Under the pieces are notes generated by a model. That model worked only from the letters and a program-made list of their open reading frames with translations, made no database searches and had not been told where the DNA came from. A stretch of DNA of 64,000 nt from AC-56 sp963702195. Lineage in GTDB: Bacteria; Actinomycetota; Thermoleophilia; Solirubrobacterales; 70-9. Below are positions 1 to 9,614 of this stretch, piece after piece (the stretch's first letter is position 1; each line of letters opens with the position of its first letter). The position numbers were made by a program, and so were the translations under genes. The DNA is taken from contig OY969725.1 of NCBI GenBank assembly GCA_963702195.1, positions 2,604,001-2,668,000 on the forward strand, given 5' to 3'.

Positions 1-793
1 CGCATCGCGGTCATCCGCGCGCCGTGCTCCGAGGCAGCCGACTCGAGCAGCGCCCGGTAGACGGAGAGGGACGCGTATTCCTCGAACAGCTTCGGCAGGA
101 GCTCCTCCGGCTCGGGCTCGTAGAACCAGGATCCCTTCCTGTGGGCCTCGGCAAGGTCCTCGTCGGCGGGCTGCTCGGGATCAGGCAGTCCCTCGCCGTA
201 CACCTCGGCCTCCTCGAGCGGCAGCAGCGTCTGGCGCCGCACGTACTGCGTCAACGGCGACACGTAACGGTTGTAGACCAGGTCGACCCGGTCGAGCTCG
301 CCGTCGATGTAGCCCTGGATCAGGTCGTGGGAGATCTCGCGGGCGTCGCTGAACGCCGGCCGGTCGGTGAACCCCAGGTAGGAGTGGGCGACGTCCTCGC
401 CACGGAATTGCATCGTCGAGTTGCCGCGCCGGCCCACCACCGAGAAGGTGACCCTGGATCCATCGTCGCTGAGCTCGCGCTTCAGGCGCAGGCCCTCGCG
501 GATGATCTGCGTGTTGAAGGCGCCGGCGAGGCCGCGGTCGCCGGTCACGAGCAGCAGCCCGACGGTCTCGGCGGTCTCGCGCTCCTCGAGCAGCGGGATC
601 CGCGGCACGGTGCCCACCGCGGCCTCGGAGACCTGACGCGCCATCTTGCGGATCGCCTGCGCGTAGGGGCGCATCGCGGCGATCCGCTGCTCGGCGCGCC
701 GCAGGCGCGCCGCGGCCACCATCTCCATCGCCCGGGTGATCTTGTGGATGTTCTTGACCGAGGAGATGCGGTTCTTGACTTCCTTTTGGGTGG

Positions 794-797
<4 letters not shown>
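1..797 (-). CDS. atpG: ATP synthase F1 gamma subunit, partial (3' end outside window)
   Basis: Central rotor stalk of the F1 sector, turning inside the alpha3beta3 ring. Reading down from 797 the product begins with ATQKEVKNRI, followed by the conserved KNIHKITRAMEMVAA helix and the GDRGLAGAFN motif; about 265 residues are visible before the window ends. The start is odd. The codon at 797-795 is ATA, which overlaps the atpA stop (TAG, 796-794). In this frame a TGA lies only seven codons upstream at 818-816, and no ATG, GTG or TTG lies between them. A GAGGAGG Shine-Dalgarno sequence sits at the normal distance upstream. The first standard start inside the gene is the ATG of MEMV, which would remove the N-terminal rotor helix. 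I therefore call an AUA start. The gene is the last visible member of the atp operon. Confidence 0.93.
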
Positions 798-2401
<1,604 letters not shown>

Positions 2402-2430
2402 GTTTGTCTAACTCCTTGAATCGCTTGCGG

Positions 2431-2964
2431 TCAAGCCGCCTTCGCGACTTCTTTTCTCAGTCTTTCCAGCTTGTTGCGAACGCTCGCGTCCAGGACCATG
2501 TTGCCAACCTGGAGCACGATCCCACCGAGGACGTTCTCGTCCACGTCGGTCTCCAGCTCGATCGTCTGGCCGGTCTGCTCCCCGATCTCCCTGCCGACCT
2601 GCTGGACGAGGTCGGATGGCAGGTCGACGGCGCTGGTGAGCCTCACCTTCAGCCGTCGCTCCTCCTTCGCCCACATCTCGTCGAATCGGCGGCGGATGCG
2701 GAAGATCGCCGGCATGCGGTGCTTCTCCGCGAGCAGCTCCAGGAAGTTGACGAGCTCCGGGTCAGCCCCCGAGACGACCCTCCTCGTGCCCTCGCGCTTC
2801 TCCGCCGACGAGAAGTATGGGCTGAACAAAAACACCTGCAAATCATGGTTGGCCGCGATCGCGTCGGCGACCTCGCCGAGCTGCTCGTGGATCTCGTCCA
2901 GCTTCCCCTTGTCCTGGGCGACCTCGAACAGCGCCTCGGCGTAGACCCTTGCGATTTCCTCCAT
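2431..2964 (-). CDS. atpH: ATP synthase F1 delta subunit (OSCP)
   Basis: Delta/OSCP subunit, which joins the top of F1 to the peripheral b stalk. The protein has 177 residues, the family's usual size, with the N-terminal YAEALFEVAQDKGKLDEI and the C-terminal GGIVLQVGNMVLDASVRNKL segment that defines the family. Its start shares one base with the atpF stop, so translation of the two is probably coupled. It lies between atpF and atpA, the standard bacterial order. Confidence 0.97.
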   Translation of the reverse strand: MEEIARVYAEALFEVAQDKGKLDEIHEQLGEVADAIAANHDLQVFLFSPYFSSAEKREGTRRVVSGADPELVNFLELLAEKHRMPAIFRIRRRFDEMWAKEERRLKVRLTSAVDLPSDLVQQVGREIGEQTGQTIELETDVDENVLGGIVLQVGNMVLDASVRNKLERLRKEVAKAA

Positions 2965-3530
2965 CAGCCGCCGCCGTTCTCCTTCGTCTCAGCCGGGGCG
3001 AGTGCGCTGAAGTCCACTTCCTTCAGGGCGTCGTCGATCAGGCGCTTGTGGTCGTCGGAGTCGAGCGTCTTGCGAGTCACCTTCTCCGTCGCGAGCACGG
3101 TGAGGTCCGCGACCTCCTTGCGAATCCGGTCCAGGGAGCGCTTGGTCTCCAGCTCGATGTCGCGACGCGCCGCGGCGACGAGCTCCTCGCGCTTGGAGCG
3201 GCCGGACGCCGTCGCCTCGGCCTCGGCCGCCTCGGCGGCCTTGCGGGCTCGCGCGACGATGTCGTCCGCCTGCTCCCGCGCCTCCTTGAGACGCTCGCGG
3301 TACTCGGCGAGCAGCCGGTCGGCGTCGGCGCGCTGCTTCTCGGCCGCGTCGATGCTGTCCCGGATGGCGTTGGCGCGCTTCTCGAGCGCCTCGCCGATGC
3401 GCGGCAGCGCGACCCGAGACAGGACGAACAGGGTCAGACCGAACGCGAGCAGGGTCCAGATCATCAGCCCGAGTGCGGGCGAAACCAGGAAGTTGCCGCT
3501 TGAGGACGCGAGTGGGATCGATGCCGCCAT
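2964..3530 (-). CDS. atpF: ATP synthase Fo b subunit
   Basis: Peripheral stalk subunit that holds F1 still against the rotor. The 188-residue protein has one N-terminal membrane helix (about residues 18-40, LGLMIWTLLAFGLTLFVLS) and then a long charged coiled coil rich in Glu, Arg and Ala, the normal b-subunit architecture. It lies between atpE and atpH, 22 bases from atpE and overlapping atpH by one base. Only one b-type gene is present, so the stalk is presumably a b2 homodimer. Confidence 0.96.
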   Translation of the reverse strand: MAASIPLASSSGNFLVSPALGLMIWTLLAFGLTLFVLSRVALPRIGEALEKRANAIRDSIDAAEKQRADADRLLAEYRERLKEAREQADDIVARARKAAEAAEAEATASGRSKREELVAAARRDIELETKRSLDRIRKEVADLTVLATEKVTRKTLDSDDHKRLIDDALKEVDFSALAPAETKENGGG

Positions 3531-3552
3531 CTGAGGAATCTCCTCCAGCGTC

Positions 3553-3822
3553 CTAGAGGAAGAACGCGATCAGGCCGAAGATGAACGTGTAGAAGGCGAC
3601 GGCCTCCGTCAGCGCGAAGCCGAGCCAGCGGATCGCCTGCAGCTCGTCCTTCATCTCGGGCTGGCGGGCGACGGATTCGATCTCCTTGCCGAAGATGAAG
3701 CCGATGCCGATGCCGGCGCCGATGGAGCCGAGCCCGGCCCCGACGCCGAGGGCGATCGCCTTGCCGGCATCGGTGATCCCGCTGTCGGTGACGCCGCTCG
3801 ACGCGGCTAGTGGGTCAACCAT
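3553..3822 (-). CDS. atpE: ATP synthase Fo c subunit (rotor ring)
   Basis: Proteolipid of the c ring. The 89-residue protein forms a two-helix hairpin with the glycine-rich first helix GVGAGLGSIGAGIGIGF and the polar loop ARQPE. The ion-carrying glutamate is E73 in LTEAVAFYTF. The residue after it is Ala and helix 1 has no Gln at the site used by sodium-binding rings, so proton coupling is inferred. The N-terminus is about 10 residues longer than the shortest c subunits. A GGAG ribosome site precedes the ATG. Confidence 0.97.
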   Translation of the reverse strand: MVDPLAASSGVTDSGITDAGKAIALGVGAGLGSIGAGIGIGFIFGKEIESVARQPEMKDELQAIRWLGFALTEAVAFYTFIFGLIAFFL

Positions 3823-3852
3823 GAGTGAACTCCTTTTGTTTCTTGACGCATC

Positions 3853-4761
3853 TCAGTGACTCGCGGAGGTCGCGCCTCCGAGGTAGATAGCGGTGAGGAT
3901 GGAGAAGATGAATGCCTGGAGGGTGGCGATCAGGACCACCTCGAAGATGTAGAACGCGAACGCCATGGGGAAGGTCAGGGCGCCCAGGGCAGCGAGCCCG
4001 AGCAGCACGGCCAGCCCTCCGGCCATGAACAGGATCAGCAGGTGGCCGGCGAGGACGTTGGCGAAGAGTCGAACGGAGAGCGAGATCAGCCGCACGAAGT
4101 GCGAGATCACCTCGATCATGAAGATCGCCGCCTTGCCCATCGGGTTCATGTCCTCGAGGCCGGGGGGCAGCCAGGTCCGGAAGTAGCCGACGAAGCCGTG
4201 GGTCCTGACCCCCTCGATGTTGTACGAGAACCAGACCATGAGCGTGAGCATCAGCGGCACGGAGATGTTCGCCGTGGCCGCGTACAGGGAGAAGGTCGGC
4301 ACCGCCAGCCCGAAGATGCTCACCGTCTCCTCCGTGTTGGTGGGCAGCGGGATGTAGCCCATCATGTTGGCGAACCAGATGAAGAAGAAGAGCGTGGCGC
4401 AGAACGGGAACCACTTGGTGGCGTACCTGCCCTCGAGGTTCTGGCCCGTGATGTTGTCGTGGGTCAGGTCGTACGCGGTCTCCACGGCCATCTGAACCCG
4501 GTTCGGCTTCTGCTGCATCCGCCGCGCGATCCAGGTCATGGTCACGATCGTCAGCATGGTCCCGAGGAAGAGGTAGAGGACCGCCCTGTTGATGGACATG
4601 TCGATGCCGAAGATCTTGATGTCGACCCACGCCGGCAGCTTGAACTCGTTCTGCGGCTGGAACTCGTCGTTCTTGCCCGCGCTGCCGAAGGCGACCGCGA
4701 GCACGATCAGCACGAGGATGTAGACGCCCAGCGCGATCAGGACCTTGTTGCGGGTCCTCAC
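3853..4761 (-). CDS. atpB: ATP synthase Fo a subunit
   Basis: Stator channel subunit that passes protons to the c ring. The 302-residue protein has five to six membrane helices; the essential arginine is R231 in SLSVRLFANVLAGH, next to the conserved His. An N-terminal membrane segment (ALGVYILVLIVLAVAFG) and an extracellular stretch with INRAVLYLFLGTML precede the core. It starts with GTG, overlapping the stop of the upstream atpI-like gene in a GTGA arrangement, so the two are translationally coupled. Confidence 0.97.
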   Translation of the reverse strand: MRTRNKVLIALGVYILVLIVLAVAFGSAGKNDEFQPQNEFKLPAWVDIKIFGIDMSINRAVLYLFLGTMLTIVTMTWIARRMQQKPNRVQMAVETAYDLTHDNITGQNLEGRYATKWFPFCATLFFFIWFANMMGYIPLPTNTEETVSIFGLAVPTFSLYAATANISVPLMLTLMVWFSYNIEGVRTHGFVGYFRTWLPPGLEDMNPMGKAAIFMIEVISHFVRLISLSVRLFANVLAGHLLILFMAGGLAVLLGLAALGALTFPMAFAFYIFEVVLIATLQAFIFSILTAIYLGGATSASH

Positions 4762-5129
4762 CGGCCCTCCTCGGGATAAAGCAGTCGGTCAAGGACCTTG
4801 GCGGCCATGTAAACCGTGAACAGGGCGAGGCTGAGAAGCGCGGCCGCCAGCCCCGCCTCACGCTCGGCGAGGCCCACGAGGAGAACGGCGAGCGTGATCA
4901 ACCACACGCGCCCAAGCGTTGCCGCGGCCATCGTGCCGAGTGCGGTCCGGCGATCTCCACCGGCCATCGAGCGGGTGGCGCGTCGCTTGGCCGCGTACTC
5001 GATTCCGCGCGCCGCGAGCCAGGCAACCGCGGCAACCGCGTAGCCCAGCAGGGGCCAGCCGGCGACGATGAAGGCCGGCAGCGCCAGCGCCAGCAACCCC
5101 AGATCGGCATACCGAAGCGCCGTCCCCAC
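4758..5129 (-). CDS. atpI: AtpI-like small membrane protein of the atp operon
   Basis: A 123-residue hydrophobic protein with four predicted membrane helices, in the position where actinobacteria carry atpI, directly before atpB. The GTG at 5129 is chosen because a GAGG ribosome site lies five bases upstream and the atpZ-like gene ends 22 bases before it; a longer open frame further upstream overlaps atpZ and looks non-coding. AtpI-type proteins are thought to help assemble the c ring. Sequence conservation in this family is weak, so the call rests on position, size and topology. Confidence 0.72.
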   Translation of the reverse strand: MGTALRYADLGLLALALPAFIVAGWPLLGYAVAAVAWLAARGIEYAAKRRATRSMAGGDRRTALGTMAAATLGRVWLITLAVLLVGLAEREAGLAAALLSLALFTVYMAAKVLDRLLYPEEGR

Positions 5130-5151
5130 GCGACCTCGGCTGGGGAGGGTG

Positions 5152-5349
5152 CTAGAGCCGTCTAAAGCGAGCGTAGACAAGGGCAAACCCCACGACGAGC
5201 CCCACGAAGAGGCCGGCGAGGCCGAGTGGGACCGCAAGGCCCACAAGCGAGCCGAGCCCGTACCCGGCCGCTGCGCAAGCCAGCATCGCGGCGATGAGCA
5301 TGGCTCCGGCCGCGGCCGCATCCGCCCCCCCAGGCGGGGTCTCGGTCAT
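5152..5349 (-). CDS. atpZ: AtpZ-like subunit, first gene of the atp operon
   Basis: A 65-residue protein with two membrane helices. The second helix carries the glycine-spaced pattern GLAGLFVGLVVGFALVYARF that typifies AtpZ/AtpI-type proteins at the head of atp operons. In other bacteria AtpZ acts with AtpI in magnesium/calcium movement or c-ring assembly. It has an ATG start and lies 22 bases upstream of the atpI-like gene, with the promoter presumably in 5350-5500. Confidence 0.7.
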   Translation of the reverse strand: MTETPPGGADAAAAGAMLIAAMLACAAAGYGLGSLVGLAVPLGLAGLFVGLVVGFALVYARFRRL

Positions 5350-5484
5350 TTGGGGTCTCGAAATCGGGACGAAACAATCGGAACTGCTCCAAAGGAAGAG
5401 ATAGCCGCGCAGGACCGGCGGACGCCGGTGCCAGGCGGCGGGGCGAATATATCCAAAACGGACCGCGCCCGATCCTGGGTCCTA

Positions 5485-5498
5485 GTGCCCTTCGGCAC
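5485..5498 (-). terminator. Small hairpin just after the wecA-like gene
   Basis: GTGCC and GGCAC form a 5-bp stem around a four-base loop that reads GAAG on the minus strand, six bases after the stop at 5504. There is no T-run, so it is at best a weak terminator or an mRNA 3'-end stabiliser separating wecA from the atp operon. Confidence 0.3.
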
Positions 5499-5503
5499 AG
5501 GCG

Positions 5504-6763
5504 TCATCGATCGCGATCGACCGCCATGAACTCGCCGGTCTCGGGATCGACGGCCGGAAAGCTGCCCGTCTCCAGCTCGCGGGCGACGCCCGAGTCCACC
5601 TCCTCCGGTGCCGACACCGGCACCCCGAGCCCGACGAGCTCGCGGAATCGGGACATTCGCAGCTTCAGGATCTCGAGCGCGACGAGCAGGTAGATGCTCG
5701 CAGCCACGGCCGCGATGCCGAACACGGCCATGACGATCGTCCACAGAGGGTCGAAGTGGCCGTGGTTGTCGCTGTAGGGCACGAAGCGGAGGGCAAGCGC
5801 GAAGCCCGCAAGCACCAGTGCCCAGCCGTAGAGGTAGGCGAGGGTGCGACGCTGCGAGAAGCCGATGTTCGCCATCCGGTGATGGAAGTGGGAGCGATCG
5901 GCCGCGTAGATCGGCTGCCGGTGCTTGATCCGCTTCGCGATCACGAACCCCGAGTCCAGGATGGGCACCGCGAGGACGCACAGCGGGAAGAACAGGGCGA
6001 CGACCGCGTTCGTCTTCAGCGATCCCAGGACGGTCACGGCGGCGAGCAGGTAGCCGAGCAGGTTCGAGCCAGTGTCGCCCATGAAGCTCGAGGCGGGCGG
6101 GAAGCCGTGTCGCAGAAAGCCGAGCGCGGCGCCGGCGGTGAGCGCCGCGAGGACCCCCGCGCCCGGCCGATCCAGCGAGAGCGCGATGATCGACAGGGTC
6201 ACGGCCGAGATCAGGCACACGCCGGCGGCCAGCCCGTCCACGCCGTCGATGAAGTTGATGACGTTCATGACCGCGACGAAGCCGACCACGGTGAGGATCT
6301 GGCCAACGGTCACCTTGCCGAGGACCGGAACGTTGTGGAACAGGACATGCGTCAGGTCCACCCCGCCCACGAACGGCAGCGTGAAGTCGGCCACCGTGAC
6401 CCCGTTGAACACCGGGATCATCGCCGCCGCGATCTGGCCGATCAGCTTGACGCCCGCGGGCAGGTCGAAAACGTCGTCCAGCACCCCCACCAGCGCGATC
6501 AGGACCGCCCCGGCGAGGATGGCCCTGGTCACCGGGGCCCAGGGCAGGAACAGGAGACCGGCTGCGATCACGCCGACCAGCATCGCGAGGCCGCCGAGCT
6601 TGGGCGTCGGCTTGACGTGCAGGCTCCGCTCGTTGGGGATGTCGATCGCCTTGATTCGGTGAGCCAGCTTCTCCGTCGCAGGGACCAGCAGCCACGCGAG
6701 AATCGCCGCGAGCGCGAACGCGTAGAGCGCATAGATCTCCGCCGGTCTTCCGTGGACGAACAA
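5504..6763 (-). CDS. wecA: Undecaprenyl-phosphate GlcNAc-1-phosphate transferase (WecA/MraY family)
   Basis: Integral membrane enzyme that moves a HexNAc-1-phosphate from UDP-sugar to a polyprenyl phosphate, the first step of cell-wall glycan linker or polysaccharide synthesis. The 419 residues carry about ten membrane helices plus the family signatures: PKLGGLAML near the start, the metal-binding GVLDDVFDLP, NFIDGVDGLAAG, the GDTGSN loop, and a HFHHRM motif diagnostic of WecA rather than MraY. The C-terminal 60 residues form an extra cytoplasmic tail. It is placed before the atp operon, as in many actinobacteria. Confidence 0.92.
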   Translation of the reverse strand: MFVHGRPAEIYALYAFALAAILAWLLVPATEKLAHRIKAIDIPNERSLHVKPTPKLGGLAMLVGVIAAGLLFLPWAPVTRAILAGAVLIALVGVLDDVFDLPAGVKLIGQIAAAMIPVFNGVTVADFTLPFVGGVDLTHVLFHNVPVLGKVTVGQILTVVGFVAVMNVINFIDGVDGLAAGVCLISAVTLSIIALSLDRPGAGVLAALTAGAALGFLRHGFPPASSFMGDTGSNLLGYLLAAVTVLGSLKTNAVVALFFPLCVLAVPILDSGFVIAKRIKHRQPIYAADRSHFHHRMANIGFSQRRTLAYLYGWALVLAGFALALRFVPYSDNHGHFDPLWTIVMAVFGIAAVAASIYLLVALEILKLRMSRFRELVGLGVPVSAPEEVDSGVARELETGSFPAVDPETGEFMAVDRDR

Positions 6764-6784
6764 TGGGCCTCTCCGGCGGCGAGC

Positions 6785-7804
6785 CTAGCGCTCGGTCCCC
6801 ACCGCTCCGAGGATCGCGTCGACCAGCAGGTTCGGATCCTGGGGCGCCCGCGGGCCGGCCCCCGCCCCGCGCTTCGCGAGGCGCAGCGCGCCTGGGTCGG
6901 AGAGCGGGATGAGCCTGCCCTCGTCGATCAGCCGCTCGTCGACGGCGCCCATGCGGCCGCTGAAGATCGTGTACGCGGGCGTGGAGAGCGCGACTGCCTC
7001 GCGATTCATGGTGCCGCCTGCGCTCACCACCAGGTCCGCCAGCGCGATCAGGCTCTGGGCGTCTATCGCCCGATCCGGGATGACGAGATTGGTCGTACCC
7101 CGACTTCGGATCCTCTCCGCCTGGGCGTCGGTCCGCGGGATCACCACGCAGGTGACGTCGTCGGCGCCGGCGAGGCGATCGAGCACGCTTTCGGCCAGCG
7201 GGTTGGCGGCGTGGTAGGCGGAGGTCTCGGGAGGCGGCCGCAAGACCACCAGCACGCGCCTGCCGTCGATCCCGAGCTCGGAGAGGACAGCGGGATCCGG
7301 CTCGAAGTCGGCCAGGTAGTAGTCCTCCTTCAAGCCCGGGTAGCGGAACAGCTTGCCCGGGTTCGCCCCCGCGCGCCGCATCGCCTCGGCCGGGATGGCG
7401 TCGGGCACCAGCACCCGCCGTGCCACCCTGAACGCGAGCTGCCGCTGGAGGCCCGCGTGCTCGTAGTCCTGCATCTGCACCGACGGGATGCGCAGCAGCG
7501 CCGAGACAACGCCAAGGTCGACCGACCCGTGACCGAGAGCCAGATCGAACCGCTGCGACCGCGCCCAGCGCGCCAGCGAGAGGCTGCGGGACGCAACTGC
7601 GCCCGCCTTGCGCGCCACCGACGCGCCGGCGTGGCGCCCCACCGCCTGATACGGGATGCCGAGCCGGTCGAGCACGCCCAGGGTCTGCCCGTACTCCCGA
7701 GCCGTCACCCGCACGTGATGCCCTCGGGCCTGCAGCCGCTCGATGATCGGCCTCAGGACCAGGGGGTGCGCGGCCGCTGTGCAATCGACCCAGACTCTCA
7801 ACAA
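6785..7804 (-). CDS. DUF354 family protein, glycosyltransferase-like
   Basis: A 339-residue soluble protein of the DUF354 family, which has the two-domain GT-B fold of UDP-GlcNAc 2-epimerases and glycosyltransferases. Visible signs are the N-terminal WVDCTAAAHPLVLRPIIERL, the middle LVVLRPPPETSAYH, and the C-terminal sugar-nucleotide region VVSAGGTMNREAVALSTPAYT. It begins with TTG TTG overlapping the TGA of the upstream gene, so translation is coupled. Lying next to wecA, it probably acts on surface glycan. The substrate is unknown. Confidence 0.82.
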   Translation of the reverse strand: MLRVWVDCTAAAHPLVLRPIIERLQARGHHVRVTAREYGQTLGVLDRLGIPYQAVGRHAGASVARKAGAVASRSLSLARWARSQRFDLALGHGSVDLGVVSALLRIPSVQMQDYEHAGLQRQLAFRVARRVLVPDAIPAEAMRRAGANPGKLFRYPGLKEDYYLADFEPDPAVLSELGIDGRRVLVVLRPPPETSAYHAANPLAESVLDRLAGADDVTCVVIPRTDAQAERIRSRGTTNLVIPDRAIDAQSLIALADLVVSAGGTMNREAVALSTPAYTIFSGRMGAVDERLIDEGRLIPLSDPGALRLAKRGAGAGPRAPQDPNLLVDAILGAVGTER

Positions 7805-8826
7805 CTGCCGGTCGCCTCCTCCGCTACGCGTCCGGGGGCGACCGGGTTTGTGGGATCCGGTCGGCTGTACGTATGCCAGTAGAGAATTGGTCCATCACCG
7901 AGGGCGCCGGCGGCGTTCAGGTCGAGGAGGGCGGCGACCGTCTTCGCCGTGTAGACCGGGTCGAGCGTCACGTCCTCGCGCTCGGCGAAGAGCTCGATCG
8001 CCTGTTCCGCCTCCCGGGTCGAGTGGCCGTAGCCGCGCCCGATCCAGCGCCGCTCGAGCTTGAGCCTGCCAGCCGTGGTCGCCGCGGGAGCCCCGGCGCC
8101 GTGGTCGGCGAGGAGCCGAAGCGTCCGGCGGGCCAGCCGCGCGACGCTGCGGGCCTCGAGCCGGATCGCATCGCTCACCACGACGCAGAGGAGGCGCGAT
8201 CGCAGCCCTGTGAGCCAGATGCCGGCGAGGAGGCCGGCCGCCGTCCCGCCACTCCCCAGGGCGACGACGATGTGAGATGGCTCGGGCAAGTCGCCCGCGA
8301 CGACCTGGTCGCGGAGCTCCAGGGCCGCGCGGGCGTAGCCGACGCAACCGAGGGGCGTCGACCCCCCCGGGGGCACGAGGTACGGCGTTCGCAGCCCGGG
8401 GCCGGCCTTCGCTGCCGTCAGCCACGCCGCGAGCAAAAACGACCTGTAGAAGCCCGGGGCGATGTGGATCTCGGCACCCGACGCGCGGAGTCGCGCGAGC
8501 TGGGCACGCACGTGGTCGGTCTCCGGCTGCGGGGCCAGGACGAGCACGGTCCGCATGCCGAGCCGACCCGCGAACACCGCGGTCGCCAGGCCGTGGTTCG
8601 TTCCCGTCGCACCACCCGTCAGGATCGTGCTCTTACGGCGCCGGCGCGCGTCGGCGAGGAGCCATTCGAGCTTGCGCACCTTGTTGCCTCCGACGCGGCT
8701 GTACGCGCCGTCGTCCTTGATCCAGATCGGAGCCTCGCCGCGGCTCGCCCCGAGTCCGGTGAGCTCGCGAACCGGGGTCGGCCCGTCCCCGAGGGGCACT
8801 CGGTCGAGGCCGGTCTGCAGAGGCAT
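7798..8826 (-). CDS. PLP-dependent D-cysteine desulfhydrase / ACC deaminase-like enzyme
   Basis: A fold-type II PLP enzyme of 342 residues. The Schiff-base lysine lies in GGNKVRKLEWLL, the phosphate/substrate loop is GGATGTNHGLATA, and a glycine-rich phosphate-binding loop GSGGTAAG follows. These are shared by D-cysteine desulfhydrases and 1-aminocyclopropane-1-carboxylate deaminases; the sequence does not let me decide which. The ATG at 8826 was chosen where family similarity begins. The gene overlaps the DUF354 gene by seven bases and follows the RodZ-like gene by eight. Confidence 0.82.
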   Translation of the reverse strand: MPLQTGLDRVPLGDGPTPVRELTGLGASRGEAPIWIKDDGAYSRVGGNKVRKLEWLLADARRRRKSTILTGGATGTNHGLATAVFAGRLGMRTVLVLAPQPETDHVRAQLARLRASGAEIHIAPGFYRSFLLAAWLTAAKAGPGLRTPYLVPPGGSTPLGCVGYARAALELRDQVVAGDLPEPSHIVVALGSGGTAAGLLAGIWLTGLRSRLLCVVVSDAIRLEARSVARLARRTLRLLADHGAGAPAATTAGRLKLERRWIGRGYGHSTREAEQAIELFAEREDVTLDPVYTAKTVAALLDLNAAGALGDGPILYWHTYSRPDPTNPVAPGRVAEEATGSC

Positions 8827-8834
8827 GCCGCCCG

Positions 8835-9596
8835 CTATGCGCACGTCGGGCTGTCGGCGGTGGAAAGCGGCTTCGCGCCCTGCGGCGTCAGGTCGAAGCC
8901 CACAGGGTTCGCGGCCGACGGAACCGGGACCCGCTTGCCGTTCAGCTGGATCTGAATCTCCCCGTTGCCGAGCGTGAGCTGCATGTCCTTGGCCTTGAAC
9001 GGCCCGCGGGTGTCGCCCGTGGTCAGGGTCTCGCCGTTGACGAGCGGCTTCCCTGTCTGGTCGACGAGGCAGACCCACACCGTGCCGGTCGGCTTCAGGG
9101 AGACCGTCGCATCCGGCGGGGTGGTCGTGGTGGTCGTCGAGGTCGCGGCCGAGCTCTGCTTGTTCCCGCCGTGGTGGTGGTGATGCTTCTTCGGGCTCTT
9201 GCTCGAGCCCCCGGTGATCCCGAGGACGATGAACAGGGCGGCGAGGGCCGCTGCCACGATGATTGCGCCCCAGCCGATCCGGCGCATGGTGGGGTTGCCG
9301 CCGCCCGCCGGGCGCGGGGCCTCGAACGGCATGTCCGTCTGGCGCTCCGCCTGTACGGGGACCTCCCGGCGCTCGTAGTCGTCCACGAGGGCCGCGCCGT
9401 CGAGGCCGAGGAAGTCGGCATAGGTATGGAGGAAGCCGCGGACGTAGGCGTCGCCGGGCAGCACGTCCCACTCCTCGTTCTCGAGCGCGTCGAGGTAGCG
9501 GATCCGGATCCGGATCGTGCGCTCGGCGTCGTCGAGCTGGATGCCGGCCGCCGTGCGCGCCTCGCGCAGGGTCTCCCCGATCCCGGGCATGGTCAC
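8835..9596 (-). CDS. RodZ-like helix-turn-helix membrane protein
   Basis: A 253-residue protein with an N-terminal Cro/CI-type HTH (residues 1-75; GIGETLREARTAAGIQL and DAYVRGFLHTYADFLGLD are the RodZ signatures), one membrane helix (about 108-128) and a C-terminal extracellular DUF4115-type domain. RodZ links MreB to the cell-wall machinery. Between helix and outer domain is a low-complexity linker with five consecutive His and a run of Thr/Pro. The outer domain contains one Cys pair (VWVCLV and the C-terminal SPTCA) that could form a disulfide. The call is firm for architecture and less so for function. Confidence 0.85.
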   Translation of the reverse strand: MTMPGIGETLREARTAAGIQLDDAERTIRIRIRYLDALENEEWDVLPGDAYVRGFLHTYADFLGLDGAALVDDYERREVPVQAERQTDMPFEAPRPAGGGNPTMRRIGWGAIIVAAALAALFIVLGITGGSSKSPKKHHHHHGGNKQSSAATSTTTTTTPPDATVSLKPTGTVWVCLVDQTGKPLVNGETLTTGDTRGPFKAKDMQLTLGNGEIQIQLNGKRVPVPSAANPVGFDLTPQGAKPLSTADSPTCA

Positions 9597-9614
9597 ATTG
9601 TCGCGTTAAGCGAA

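Noticed and set aside
5756..7882. A 708-codon plus-strand open frame opposite wecA and the DUF354 gene
   Set aside because: It crosses two real genes on the other strand and has the low-complexity His/Arg/Asp composition typical of GC-driven shadows.
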